Positions 25,069-39,145 of a stretch of DNA of 64,000 bases are shown in pieces. A program made the translations under genes and the position numbers. The notes under the pieces are model-generated. The model searched no databases. It saw nothing but the letters and a program-made list of their open reading frames with translations, and was not told the origin of the DNA. The stretch's first letter is position 1, and each line of letters begins with the position of its first letter. The stretch is from Actinopolyspora erythraea (GTDB lineage: Bacteria; Actinomycetota; Actinomycetes; Mycobacteriales; Pseudonocardiaceae), in contig NZ_CP022752.1 of NCBI RefSeq assembly GCF_002263515.1, positions 2,232,001 to 2,296,000 on the forward strand, written 5' to 3'.

Positions 25069-25194
25069 GCGAGTGTGCGTGGTGGACACGGCCTCCCGGA
25101 CGAGGCGCCCCCACCGAGGCCGGAGTGCCGGGACCCTCGCGCCCGCGGCGGGGGGTGTCAACGTTGTGCGGTCGGTGTGCGCCAGACTGGCAGC

Positions 25195-26469
25195 GTGAGT
25201 GAGCACATCATTGACGAGCTTTCCTGGCGCGGTCTCATCGCGCAGTCCACCGATCTCGAGTCGTTGCGTCGCGATCTCGATTCGCCGCCACTCACGTTGT
25301 ACGCCGGTTTCGACCCCACCGCGCCGAGTCTGCACGCGGGACATCTGATCCCACTGCTGACCCTGCGCCGTTTCCAGCTCGCCGGGCACCGTCCCTTGGC
25401 GCTGGCGGGGGGCGCGACCGGTCTGATCGGTGATCCGCGTGACGTGGGCGAGCGCAGCCTGCACGACGAGAGCGTCGTCTCCGAGTGGACCGAGGGGATA
25501 CGTGGGCAGCTCGGGCTGTTCCTCGACTTCGACGAGTCCCCGACCGGGGCGATCATGGCGGACAACGCCGACTGGACGGCGAGTCTGCCCGTCACGACGT
25601 TCCTACGGGACGTGGGGAAGCATTTCTCGCTCAACGCGATGCTCTCCAGGGAGACCGTCAAGCGGCGGCTGGAGTCCGACGGGATGTCCTACACCGAGTT
25701 CAGTTACATGCTGCTGCAGGCCAACGATTACGTACAGCTCAACCGTCGGTACGGCACGAAGCTGCAGCTGGGCGGATCCGATCAGTGGGGCAACATCGTC
25801 GCGGGCGTGGATCTGCTGCGCCGCCAGGACGGCGAGAGCGCGCACGCGCTGACCACTCCGCTGGTGACCGACGCGGAGGGGAACAAGTTCGGCAAGTCCA
25901 CCGGAGGGGGAAACATCTGGCTCGATCCGCAGCTGACTTCGCCGTACGCCTGGTACCAGTACTTCATCAACACCGCCGATGCCGATGTGGGCAGGTACCT
26001 GCGGCTGTTCACCTTCCTGGAGCGCGAGGAGATCGAGGAGCTGGAACAGGCCACGGCGGAGCGGCCGCAGCAGCGGCTCGGGCAGCGCAGACTGGCGGAG
26101 GAGCTGACCACCCTGGTCCACGGTGCCACGGCCACGGAGCAGGTGGCTGCCGCGAGCCGGGCGTTGTTCGGCGGGGGAGATCTGAACCAGCTGAACGAGG
26201 ACACCCTCGAAGCCGCCATGGCCGAGGTTCCCACGGCGCGGCTCCGACTGGCCGACCAGCCGACCATCGTGGACTTACTGGTGGAGAGCGGGCTGGTCAC
26301 GGGGCGCAAGGCAGCTAGGCGCACTGTCGGCGAGGGTGGGGCCTACGTCAACAACGGCAAGGTGCTGGACGACACCTGGTCGCCGGGCGAGGAGGACCTG
26401 CTGCACGGTAGTTGGCTGGTGGTTCGCCGTGGCAAGCGTCACACTGCGGGAGTTCGGGTGGTCTACTAG
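25195..26469 (+). CDS. tyrS: Tyrosyl-tRNA synthetase
   Basis: 424 residues, TyrRS of bacterial type. The class I HIGH motif is HAGH (47-50) and the KMSKS loop is KFGKS (231-235). The tyrosine pocket lies in [12 protein letters not shown] and [12 protein letters not shown]-terminal S4-like RNA-binding domain ends in [15 protein letters not shown] at 25195 follows a -10 CAGACT by 6 nt with no Shine-Dalgarno sequence, so it is probably leaderless. The rRNA operon begins just downstream. Confidence 0.97.
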   Translation: MSEHIIDELSWRGLIAQSTDLESLRRDLDSPPLTLYAGFDPTAPSLHAGHLIPLLTLRRFQLAGHRPLALAGGATGLIGDPRDVGERSLHDESVVSEWTEGIRGQLGLFLDFDESPTGAIMADNADWTASLPVTTFLRDVGKHFSLNAMLSRETVKRRLESDGMSYTEFSYMLLQANDYVQLNRRYGTKLQLGGSDQWGNIVAGVDLLRRQDGESAHALTTPLVTDAEGNKFGKSTGGGNIWLDPQLTSPYAWYQYFINTADADVGRYLRLFTFLEREEIEELEQATAERPQQRLGQRRLAEELTTLVHGATATEQVAAASRALFGGGDLNQLNEDTLEAAMAEVPTARLRLADQPTIVDLLVESGLVTGRKAARRTVGEGGAYVNNGKVLDDTWSPGEEDLLHGSWLVVRRGKRHTAGVRVVY

Positions 26470-26537
26470 GCTGCCAGATGCAGCGGTGAAGCGTTTGACC
26501 TGGGGATTCGTTTCAACCGGTGGTCAGTGCGGTCGAT

Positions 26538-26566
26538 TTGACGCCGTTGGCTCCGTGGCGTAGATT
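26538..26566 (+). promoter_or_regulatory. rRNA operon promoter P1
   Basis: TTGACG (26538-26543), 17-bp spacer, TAGATT (26561-26566): the best promoter in the leader. Further possible -10 boxes lie at TAGGAT (26660-26665) and TAAACT (26805-26810), without clear -35 boxes. Several tandem promoters are usual for actinobacterial rrn operons. Confidence 0.75.
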
Positions 26567-26893
26567 GTTTCCCGTCGGCGCTGCGGGGCTGTTCGGCAGC
26601 CGGGTCAGTGTCGACGGGGTCGGTTGCGACCCGGGTGATCCTCGAAGTTTTCCGGTTGCTAGGATAAGCTGAGAGCGATCCACTGCGAGCTCCGAGTTTT
26701 GAATCTCGGAACTCGGGGTTGTTTGAAGAATTGAATGCTGATCGGTTCGGCAAGATCCGGCGGCGTGATGGAGACCCCCTGAAAACGCCGATTTGGTCGT
26801 GTGCTAAACTGGTCAGCGCAATCCGGAGGCCAGCGGCGAGTTCGTCGGTTGGTGGTTTCTGGGTGTGGGCCTGCCGCTGGTGTGGTGGGTGTG

Positions 26894-27033
26894 TTCTTTG
26901 AGAATTCAACAGTGTTTGTGCACGCGTGTGTGTGTTTGCTTTTTTGTCTTTTTTTGCTTTGAGTAGTGCCTGCACTGTGGCATCGGTTTGGTGTTGTGGT
27001 GTGGGTGGTGCTGGGGTTTTTTCCAATGGTTCA
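26894..27033 (+). promoter_or_regulatory. rRNA leader with nut-like element and U-rich tracts
   Basis: TTGAGAATTCAACAGTGT (26899-26916) resembles the boxB/boxA-type antitermination element of mycobacterial rrn leaders. The related TTGAGAACTGTATAGTGG recurs in the 16S-23S spacer. Two U-rich runs (TTTTTT, TTTTTTT) at about 26940-26957 follow. The rest of the leader (from 26470) holds the promoters and no gene. Confidence 0.55.
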
Positions 27034-31902
<4,869 letters not shown>

Positions 31903-32017
31903 CCCGCACACCCCGCAGCAAACGCTGGCCACCACTATACGGCTCCCAACCCAACCACCCCCCTATTTCTCGTCTAACTACACAACAGGGCACAACACCC
32001 ATCAGCCCCCAGGTTTT

Positions 32018-32140
32018 TGGGTCGGTGGCCACAGCGGAGGAGACACGCCCGGACCCCATCCCGAACCCGGCAGCTAAGCCCTCCAGCGCCCCAGGTACTG
32101 CACCCCCACGGGTGTGGGAGACACGGACACCGCCGACCCA
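32018..32140 (+). rRNA. rrf: 5S ribosomal RNA
   Basis: About 121 nt. The terminal stem TGGGTCGGTGG pairs with CCGCCGACCCA. The core CCCGGACCCCATCCCGAACCC and AAGCCCTCCAGCGCC are characteristic. It follows the 23S gene by about 115 bp and is last in the operon. Confidence 0.94.
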
Positions 32141-32149
32141 ACCCCCACA

Positions 32150-32178
32150 GGCCCCACCCCCACCCCGGGGGTGGGGCC
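32150..32178 (+). terminator. rRNA operon terminator hairpin
   Basis: GGCCCCACCCCC and GGGGGTGGGGCC form a perfect 12-bp stem with a 5-nt loop, 10 nt after the 5S gene. No U-tract follows, which is common in actinobacteria. Confidence 0.7.
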
Positions 32179-32360
32179 AAAACACATCCACACCCATGCC
32201 AGCTCCCACAGTCGTGTGGCTGCGGTTCCGCTCCCCGTGTCGCCGGTTCGCGGGTCCACTTCTCGCTCGAGGCTGACCGGATACGACTTGCCCGTCCCCC
32301 TGACAGGGGCCTCACGCGGCTAAGCTGGGGATATCATGTGTACAAGCTTCAGGAGGTCCG

Positions 32361-33662
32361 GTGTCCAGTTCTGATGACAAGCGTGATGCTCGGCGTCGTG
32401 CCAACGACACCGGTGGCGGACCAGACAAGGCCCGTAAGTCGAACCGCTCTCACACGGGAGGTTCCGGTGGGGGGCCACCGGGAGCCAGGAACAGTGGCGG
32501 AGGTGAACGTCGCTCGGGTCGTTACGGTCCCGACTCGACGGGGCAACGTCGTGACCAAGCTCCGGGGCAACGCGGCGGTTCCCGGGGTGGAACCAACAGC
32601 GTAGGGCGTGATGACCGGCGAGGAAAGCCGGACAACCACCGCACCGGGAACAACCGGGGACAGGCCGCTCGCTCGCGGGATGCCTCCGACTCGCGGCAGG
32701 ACCGCCGTTCGCGTGATGATCGTCCACCGAGGCGGAAGGACTCAGCGCACGGTTCCTCGCGCAGTGGAGCGGGACGTCCCCGCCGTGACGCGGAGCAGCC
32801 GAACGCGGCGACCGACGACGGTCGTGCCCGTGCTCCGAAGCTGCCTGAGGAGGCCAATGCCTCACAACTCGATCCGGAAGTGCGCCGGGATTTCCGGGCG
32901 CTGCCCAAGATGGTCGCCGAAGATGTGGGCGCCCACGTGGTGGCTGTCGGGATGCTGTTGGAGTCGGAGCCGGAAAAGGCGCTGGAACACGCTCGATACG
33001 CTCGCCGGAAGGCTTCCAGGTCCCCAGCGGCCAGGGAGGCCAACGGACTGGCCGCCTACTACGTCGGCAACTGGAGCGAGGCGCTTTCCGAGCTGCGGGC
33101 GGCACGAAGGATGGGGGGTCAGTCCCACTTGGCCACCATCGCCGACTGTGAACGTGCCCTCGGCAAACCGCAGCGTGCCCTGGAACTCACGCGTGAGGAG
33201 GAAGCCGCTCGGTTGCCCAAGGACGAGGCGATCGAGCTGCTGATCGTGGGTGCTGGAGCACGTCGTGACCTCGGCCAGGTGGAAGCGGCTGTCGTGAGCC
33301 TGCAGGTTCCCGAGCTGGATCCGCAGCGGAACGAGTCGTGGAGTGCTCGACTGTTCTACGCCTACGCGGACAACCTGCTGGCAGCTGGGCGTACCAGGGA
33401 GGCCTTCACCTGGTTCGTGCATGCCGCGAACGCCGATGACGACGAAGCCACCGATGCTCCCGAACGGCTCGAGGAACTCGTCTCCGAACTCGGTGGCCCC
33501 GAGGAGGCGGAACGGTTGGCCGCGCATGCCGAAACCGAGATCGTCGTTTCGGAGGATCAGGAAGGGGCCGCTGGGGAGGATGATGGTTCGGACGCCGGAC
33601 ACGGTCCTCGACAAGGTCGGTCCCCCGCATCTCAGGACGTCGATCTGGGGGTCTGGGACTGA
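32361..33662 (+). CDS. TPR-like protein with long Arg/Gly-rich disordered N-terminus
   Basis: 433 residues. Residues 1 to about 165 are low-complexity and rich in Arg, Gly, Ser and Asp (for example GGSGGGPPGARNSGGGERRSG), predicted disordered and basic. Residues about 170-370 form helical pairs resembling TPR repeats (AVGMLLESEPEKALEHARYA, ELRAARRMG). The C-terminus is acidic. GTG at 32361 follows AGGAGG by 4 nt. Homologues (Rv1691 in M. tuberculosis, from memory) occupy the same place before the HAD gene. Function unknown; the RG-rich tail beside the rRNA operon and tlyA invites an RNA-related role, which is inference. Confidence 0.85.
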   Translation: MSSSDDKRDARRRANDTGGGPDKARKSNRSHTGGSGGGPPGARNSGGGERRSGRYGPDSTGQRRDQAPGQRGGSRGGTNSVGRDDRRGKPDNHRTGNNRGQAARSRDASDSRQDRRSRDDRPPRRKDSAHGSSRSGAGRPRRDAEQPNAATDDGRARAPKLPEEANASQLDPEVRRDFRALPKMVAEDVGAHVVAVGMLLESEPEKALEHARYARRKASRSPAAREANGLAAYYVGNWSEALSELRAARRMGGQSHLATIADCERALGKPQRALELTREEEAARLPKDEAIELLIVGAGARRDLGQVEAAVVSLQVPELDPQRNESWSARLFYAYADNLLAAGRTREAFTWFVHAANADDDEATDAPERLEELVSELGGPEEAERLAAHAETEIVVSEDQEGAAGEDDGSDAGHGPRQGRSPASQDVDLGVWD

Positions 33663-33706
33663 CTCCGTAGCCGACGACCGTCCAGCAACGATCCGGAAGG
33701 AGTACC

Positions 33707-34783
33707 GTGCGGCGATCGCTCGGTGGCGAACATGACGCCCTGCTGTTCGATCTGGATGGCACGGTCTATCGCGGTGGTGAGGTCATAGAGGGGGCCGAGT
33801 CGACCATTTCCCGTATTCGTGAGGCGGGTGTGCCGATTCGGTACGTCACCAACAATGCTTCCAAACCTCCCGAGGAAGTGGCGGCCGCTCTGAACGCGCT
33901 CGGGGTGGCTGCCACGGTTTCCGAGGTCAGCACCAGTGCCCAGGCCGGTGCCGCGTTGCTGGCCGAACGCGTGGCCCCCGGTTCCCCCGTGCTCGTGCTC
34001 GGCACCGGTGCACTCGCCGAGGAGCTCGTCAACGTCGGGCTGTCCCCGGTGCGTGGGGCCGACCCGGCTCCGGTGGCCGTGATACAGGGACACTCCCCGC
34101 ACACTACGTGGGCCGATCTCGCCGAAGCCTGCTTGGCGATACGTGGTGGGGCCGTCTGGGTGGCCTGCAATCGCGATGCGACCCTTCCCACCGAGCGGGG
34201 CGAGTTACCGGGGAACGGGGCGTTGGTGGCCGCTCTGCGGGAGGCGACCGGCAGTAGTCCCCTGGTGGCGGGCAAGCCGGAACGCACCCTGCTGGACCGG
34301 GCCGTGAACACGGCCGAGGCGCTGCGCCCCATGCTGGTGGGAGATCGGCTGGAGACCGATATACTCGGAGCGCATCGTGCCGGCATTACGTCGATGATGG
34401 TGCTCAGCGGTGTCAGCACTCCCGCCGAGTTGCTGGCCGCCCCGGCAGAGTGTCGCCCCGCCCACGTCGCGGGCGACCTGACGGCCCTCGATGCCCCGGC
34501 CGAGACGACGGTGATCGCGGAGCAGGCGGGGTGGAAGGTCGACGCCACCGGTTCCGGGCTGTCGTTGGCCGCGGTGAGCACGGCCGGATTCGGAACAGCG
34601 ACCGGGAAGACGGGGGAGTGGACCGGGCTGACGGCCCTGCGGGCCCTGTGCACCGCACGGTGGGCGGTGGGAAGCGGGGACACCACGGTAACCCCCGAGG
34701 ATTCCACTGCCGAGGCCGTGCTGCGTGAGTTGGGCCTTCCCCGACTCGGTGACGAGCGTTTCGCTACTTCCACGGTCGACTGA
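33707..34783 (+). CDS. HAD-superfamily (class IIA) phosphatase
   Basis: 358 residues. The nucleophile motif DLDGTVYRGG has Asp15 and the acid/base Asp17. Motif II is YVTNNASKPP, the Lys motif is VAGKPERTLLDRA, and the final acidic motif is VGDRLETDILGA. The class IIA cap domain between motifs suits small phosphorylated substrates (NagD/4-nitrophenylphosphatase type). About 100 extra residues follow the core. GTG at 33707 has GGAG 4 nt upstream. The substrate is not deducible. Confidence 0.9.
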   Translation: MRRSLGGEHDALLFDLDGTVYRGGEVIEGAESTISRIREAGVPIRYVTNNASKPPEEVAAALNALGVAATVSEVSTSAQAGAALLAERVAPGSPVLVLGTGALAEELVNVGLSPVRGADPAPVAVIQGHSPHTTWADLAEACLAIRGGAVWVACNRDATLPTERGELPGNGALVAALREATGSSPLVAGKPERTLLDRAVNTAEALRPMLVGDRLETDILGAHRAGITSMMVLSGVSTPAELLAAPAECRPAHVAGDLTALDAPAETTVIAEQAGWKVDATGSGLSLAAVSTAGFGTATGKTGEWTGLTALRALCTARWAVGSGDTTVTPEDSTAEAVLRELGLPRLGDERFATSTVD

Positions 34784-34994
34784 ATCACCCGCTTGCCCCG
34801 GCCCCGGCCCCGTTGCCGTGCCGTGCGGTGCGCCGGCCGAGCCGTTCCCGCTCCGCCGGGAAGAGACCGAGGGGCGGCCGGCAGTGTGATCCGATAGCGT
34901 GGATATACCCGTCCGTCCTTTTGGACCGTTCTTTCGACGCCTTCGTGGCATGGTGTTCGGTCCGTGTGATTGGTATCACTGTGAGTGGTGTGCG

Positions 34995-35252
34995 ATGAGG
35001 CAGGAGGAGATGGAGTCCGCAGGGCAACATGGCGAGGGGACGGTTGGTTCGGTCGCTGCCCCCGATTCGGCCGTGGACCGGATCCAGGAAGCCGAGGAGG
35101 GCGTGGAACGGTCCTTGGCGGATCTGCGTGAACTGGAGCGGCTGCCTGTTTCCGAGCACGTCGCCCGGTTCGACGCGGTGCACAACGCGTTGACCGATGC
35201 CCTCAACCGGGCCGAAGAACTGCTGTCCGGACCGAGCAGTAGCGGGAGTTGA
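34995..35252 (+). CDS. Small conserved acidic helical protein
   Basis: About 85 residues, acidic, with a long predicted helix (VDRIQEAEEGVERSLADLRELERLPVSEHV). It occupies the slot of the short uncharacterised Rv1693-type gene between the HAD phosphatase and tlyA. ATG at 34995 gives the longest plausible form; ATG at 35010 lies only 2 nt after AGGAGG. Four bases separate its stop from tlyA, so the two are probably co-translated. Function unknown. Confidence 0.75.
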   Translation: MRQEEMESAGQHGEGTVGSVAAPDSAVDRIQEAEEGVERSLADLRELERLPVSEHVARFDAVHNALTDALNRAEELLSGPSSSGS

Positions 35253-35256
35253 AGCG

Positions 35257-36138
35257 GTGCCCCGAAAAGCACGACTGGATGCCGAGCTCGTACGGCGCAA
35301 GCTCGCGCGGTCAAGGGAACACGCCGGTGAGTTGATCGAGGCCGGACGTGTGACGGTACGTGGTTTCGTGGCACGGAAGTCGGCGACCTCGGTGGAAGAC
35401 GACGCCTCGATCGTCGTCGCCGACGATGTCGAGGACCCCAAGTGGGCCTCCCGGGGCGCCTACAAGCTGCTCGGTGCGCTGGAGGCGTTCGAGAAGGAGG
35501 GACTGCGGGTCGAGGGCCGGCGGTGCCTGGACGCCGGCGCCTCCACCGGAGGTTTCACCGATGTGCTGCTGCGACGACGGGCCGAGGAGGTCGTGGCCGT
35601 CGACGTCGGCTACGGCCAGCTGGACTGGAAGTTGCGCACCGATGAGCGAGTCACGGTGCGTGAGCGCAAGAACGTGCGGAGCCTGACCCCCGAGGACGTC
35701 GGGGAGGCCGCTGACCTGGTGGTCGCCGATCTGTCCTTCATCTCGTTGCGGCTGGTGCTGCCTGCCCTGAGTGAGTGCGTGCACCGGGGTTCCGATCTGG
35801 TGCTCATGGTCAAACCCCAGTTCGAGGTGGGCAAGGAACGCCTCGGTGCGGGAGGGGTCGTGCGGGATCCGGCGTTGCGCGCGGAGGCGGTGCTCGGTGT
35901 GGTCGCGGCGGCGGCCGAGTACGAGCTGCGACTGCAGGCCGTCGTGGCGAGCCCGCTGCCCGGTCCTTCGGGAAACGTCGAGTACTTCGTCTGGCTGCAC
36001 CGCCGTGGTGACCAAGCGCCTCGTGACGTGACCACCATGGTCACCGAGGCGGTAACGGTTTCCTCGACCGACGTCACCACGGCCTCCCGGTCGGCGGAGA
36101 CCGACACCGAGAGCCTCGGAGGGGATGACGTCGGTTGA
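35257..36138 (+). CDS. tlyA: TlyA-type 16S/23S rRNA (cytidine-2'-O)-methyltransferase
   Basis: 293 residues. The N-terminal S4 domain RLDAELVRRKLARSREHAGELI is followed by a Rossmann methyltransferase with CLDAGASTGGFTDVLL, VAVDVGYGQLDW and LVVADLSFISLR; MVKPQFEVGKE supplies catalytic Lys. In mycobacteria TlyA methylates both rRNAs and affects capreomycin binding. A Thr/Ser-rich C-terminal tail of about 35 residues extends past the usual family end. It overlaps nadK by 4 bp. Confidence 0.95.
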   Translation: MPRKARLDAELVRRKLARSREHAGELIEAGRVTVRGFVARKSATSVEDDASIVVADDVEDPKWASRGAYKLLGALEAFEKEGLRVEGRRCLDAGASTGGFTDVLLRRRAEEVVAVDVGYGQLDWKLRTDERVTVRERKNVRSLTPEDVGEAADLVVADLSFISLRLVLPALSECVHRGSDLVLMVKPQFEVGKERLGAGGVVRDPALRAEAVLGVVAAAAEYELRLQAVVASPLPGPSGNVEYFVWLHRRGDQAPRDVTTMVTEAVTVSSTDVTTASRSAETDTESLGGDDVG

Positions 36139-37028
36139 CCCGTGACGTACTTCTGGTGATACACACCGGCAGGCAGTACAACCTGGGCACCGCTGAGAAA
36201 GTCGCGGGGAGGCTGATCGGTGCCGGCATGCGGGTGCGTGTCCTGGCCGAGGAGGCTCCGCAGCTCAGCCCGGCATGCTACAGCCGTGTGGTCGCCCCGG
36301 GGCCCCTCGCCGCCGAAGGCACCGAGCTCGTGCTGGTGCTCGGTGGTGACGGAACCCTGCTGCGTGCGGCCGAACTCGCGAGGATGGCGGGTGTGCCGGT
36401 CTTCGGGATCAACCTGGGGCGGGTCGGTTTCCTGGCGGGTGCCGATTTCGACGCGCTCGACGAGGCCGTCGACGCGGTGGTGGAGGGGCGCTACCACGTG
36501 GACGAGCGCATGACCATCGACATCACCGCGAGGATGGGCAACCAGGTGCTGGCCACCACCTGGTCGCTCAACGAAGCCAGTGTGGAGAAGAGCAGTCGGG
36601 AACGCATCCTCGACGTCGTCGTCGAGGTGGACGGTCATCCGGTTTCCACCTTCGGCTGCGACGGGGTGCTGTGCTCCACCCCGACCGGCTCCACCGCCTA
36701 CGCGTTCTCGGCTGGCGGGCCCGTCATCTGGCCGCAGGTGGAGGCTCTGCTGGTGGTCCCCAGCAACGCGCACGCGCTTTTCGCGCGACCGCTGGTTCTG
36801 GCGCGTGACTCCGCCCTGGCCCTTGAGATCGACCAGAACGGTCACGACGCCGTGCTGTGCTGCGACGGGCAGCGACACTTCGACCTGCCGGCGGGCTCGC
36901 GGGTGGAAGTGGTGGCTTCGGAGAGCCCGCTGCGGTTGGTGCGACTGCACGACACCTCGTTCACCGATCGGTTGGTGCGCAAGTTCGAGCTTCCCGTGCA
37001 CGGTTGGCGAGGACCGGTATCCGAATAG
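36135..37028 (+). CDS. nadK: NAD kinase
   Basis: 297 residues. It phosphorylates NAD to NADP with ATP or polyphosphate. The diacylglycerol-kinase-like GGDGT motif is at residues 70-74, followed by GINLGRVGFLAG, NEASVEKSS and STPTGSTAYAFSAGG. The start is TTG at 36135, whose last bases form the tlyA stop (TTGA), with GGGG upstream. Confidence 0.96.
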   Translation: MTRDVLLVIHTGRQYNLGTAEKVAGRLIGAGMRVRVLAEEAPQLSPACYSRVVAPGPLAAEGTELVLVLGGDGTLLRAAELARMAGVPVFGINLGRVGFLAGADFDALDEAVDAVVEGRYHVDERMTIDITARMGNQVLATTWSLNEASVEKSSRERILDVVVEVDGHPVSTFGCDGVLCSTPTGSTAYAFSAGGPVIWPQVEALLVVPSNAHALFARPLVLARDSALALEIDQNGHDAVLCCDGQRHFDLPAGSRVEVVASESPLRLVRLHDTSFTDRLVRKFELPVHGWRGPVSE

Positions 37029-37210
37029 AACTCGCTTCTGTCGTGTTGTCCGTCCGTGCCGGACTCCGTCACGTGCACTGTCCGGTGGTGGGGCCGCCCG
37101 CGCTTTCGGTGTTCCTCCCGGTCCGGTGACAGCGGGTCCGTCCCGGGAGACGCGCCGAACCGCCTCGCCGGGCCTCCTGGGGCGAGATGGTGCCAGCTAG
37201 GGTGCTTGCT

Positions 37211-38962
37211 GTGTTGGCGGAGATGCACATCCAAGGGCTGGGCGTGATCGACAGCGCCACGCTGGAGCTACATCCGGGACTGACGGTGGTGACCGGTGAG
37301 ACGGGTGCGGGAAAGACGATGGTGGTCACGGGACTGCACCTGCTGAGCGGTGGCCGAGCCGACAGTTCCAGGGTGAGGTCGGGCGCCCAACGAGCTGTGG
37401 TGGAAGGCCGGTTCGTCACCACTCCCGATTCCGGAGCCGTCGAAGTGGCGGGTGAGGCGGGAGCCGAACCCGACGAGGACGGCAGTCTGATCGCCGTTCG
37501 CAGCGTCAGTTCGCAGGGGCGTTCGCGGGCCCACCTCGGGGGGCGTTCGGTCCCGAACACGGTGTTGGCCGAGCTCGCGGACCGGGTGCTGGCGGTGCAC
37601 GGCCAGAACGACCAGCTGCGATTGTTACGCGCCGATGAGCAACGTCGTGCGCTGGATCGCTTCGCCGGTGAGGCTGTCGAGGAGCCGCTCGCGCGGTACC
37701 GCGGGGTACGGGCGGAGTGGCTTGAGACCGTCCGGGAGCTGTCCGACCGCACCCAACATTCGCGGGAGCTGGAACGTGAGGCCGATCTGCTGCGTCACGG
37801 GCTGTCGGAGATCGAGAGTGTCGACCCCGAGGCGGGCGAGGACGTCAAGCTGGTCGAGCAGGCCCGCAGACTTTCCGACATCGACCAGTTGCGCGAGATA
37901 GCGACTGGTGCCCGAACCGCCATCAGCGGTTCGGAGGAGGACCCGGACGGTGCCGGAGCCGTGAGTCTGGTGGGGCGGGCCCGCAGGCTGTTGAGCTCCT
38001 CCGAGGACCCCCGGTTGCGCGAGGTCGCAGACAGGCTTTCCGAAGCGGACGCTCTGCTCGGCGACGCCGGGACCGAGTTGAGCGGGTACCTCGAGGAGCT
38101 GCAGGCGGACCCGGCCGAGCTGGAGCGAGTGCTGGCGAGGCAGGCGCAGCTCAAGCAGCTCACCAAGAAGTACGCCGAGGACATCGACGGTGTTCTCGAA
38201 TGGGCGGAGCAGGCGCGCGAGAGGTTGCGGAGGATGGACACCTCCGAGGAGGCCCTCGCGGAGCTGGCCGCGCGCCGGGACCGGCTGGCGGCCGAGCTCA
38301 CCGAGCACGCGCGCGAGCTCACCCGGATTCGAACGGAGGCGGCGGGCGACCTGGCCGCTGCCGTGAGCGAGGAACTGTCCGGGCTCGCTATGGCCCAGGC
38401 TGAGCTCGAAGTGACGGTGACGCGGCGCCGGAGCGCCGGTGGTGGGCACGAGACGGTCGTGTTGGACGGACAGCCGACGCACGCGGGGCCGGACGGGGTC
38501 GACGACGTGGAACTGCGCCTCCGAGCTCATCAGGGCGCTCCGGCGCTGCCCATCCAGAAGGGAGCCTCCGGAGGAGAGCTCTCCAGGGTGATGCTGGGAC
38601 TCGAAGTGGTGCTGGCCGATTCGGACACCGTCCCCACGCTCGTGTTCGACGAGGTCGATGCCGGGGTGGGGGGACGAGCCGCGGTGGAGATCGGGCGGCG
38701 GCTCTCGCGCCTGGCCCGGAGCCACCAGGTCGTGGTCGTCACCCATCTGCCGCAGGTGGCGGCCTACGCGGACCGGCACCTGGTGGTCGACAAGGCGGCC
38801 GGTGACGCCGGGCTCACCCACAGCGACGTGCGCACGGTTTCCGACGAGCAGCGTGTCACCGAGCTCGCTCGGATGTTGGCGGGGCTCGACTCCACCGAGA
38901 CGGGACGTGCCCACGCCGAGGAACTGCTCGAAGTCGCCGACCGCTACAAGACCGATTTCTGA
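37211..38962 (+). CDS. recN: DNA repair protein RecN
   Basis: 583 residues of SMC-like ATPase. Walker A GETGAGKT is at residues 29-36. A central coiled coil (about 150-350) contains many Glu/Arg/Leu heptads. The C-terminal signature is GASGGELSRVMLGLE, Walker B LVFDEVDAGVGG and HLPQVAAYAD. It acts in double-strand-break repair. GTG at 37211 lies 7 nt after a -10 TAGGGT with no ribosome binding site, so it is probably leaderless. A very strong hairpin follows. Confidence 0.95.
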   Translation: MLAEMHIQGLGVIDSATLELHPGLTVVTGETGAGKTMVVTGLHLLSGGRADSSRVRSGAQRAVVEGRFVTTPDSGAVEVAGEAGAEPDEDGSLIAVRSVSSQGRSRAHLGGRSVPNTVLAELADRVLAVHGQNDQLRLLRADEQRRALDRFAGEAVEEPLARYRGVRAEWLETVRELSDRTQHSRELEREADLLRHGLSEIESVDPEAGEDVKLVEQARRLSDIDQLREIATGARTAISGSEEDPDGAGAVSLVGRARRLLSSSEDPRLREVADRLSEADALLGDAGTELSGYLEELQADPAELERVLARQAQLKQLTKKYAEDIDGVLEWAEQARERLRRMDTSEEALAELAARRDRLAAELTEHARELTRIRTEAAGDLAAAVSEELSGLAMAQAELEVTVTRRRSAGGGHETVVLDGQPTHAGPDGVDDVELRLRAHQGAPALPIQKGASGGELSRVMLGLEVVLADSDTVPTLVFDEVDAGVGGRAAVEIGRRLSRLARSHQVVVVTHLPQVAAYADRHLVVDKAAGDAGLTHSDVRTVSDEQRVTELARMLAGLDSTETGRAHAEELLEVADRYKTDF

Positions 38963-39061
38963 CCGGGATCGACCGGCGGTAATCCCGAACGGCCGTGCGT
39001 CCCCGGCACGGCGCGGGTTCGCGGTGGCAGGCCGCGGCGGGCACCGGCAGGAGAGGAGCAC

Positions 39062-39103
39062 CGCCGGAGCGCGCCGTCGACGTTTCGACGGCGCGCTCCG
39101 GCG
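39062..39103. terminator. Perfect 19-bp hairpin after recN
   Basis: The arms 39062-39080 and 39085-39103 are perfectly complementary over 19 bp with a CGTT loop. No U-tract follows. It lies 100 bp after the recN stop and 43 bp before steA, so it likely insulates the two genes. Confidence 0.75.
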
Positions 39104-39145
39104 TGGCGCTGAAACAATCGGTCACTGTTTTGTCACCATCGGTGC

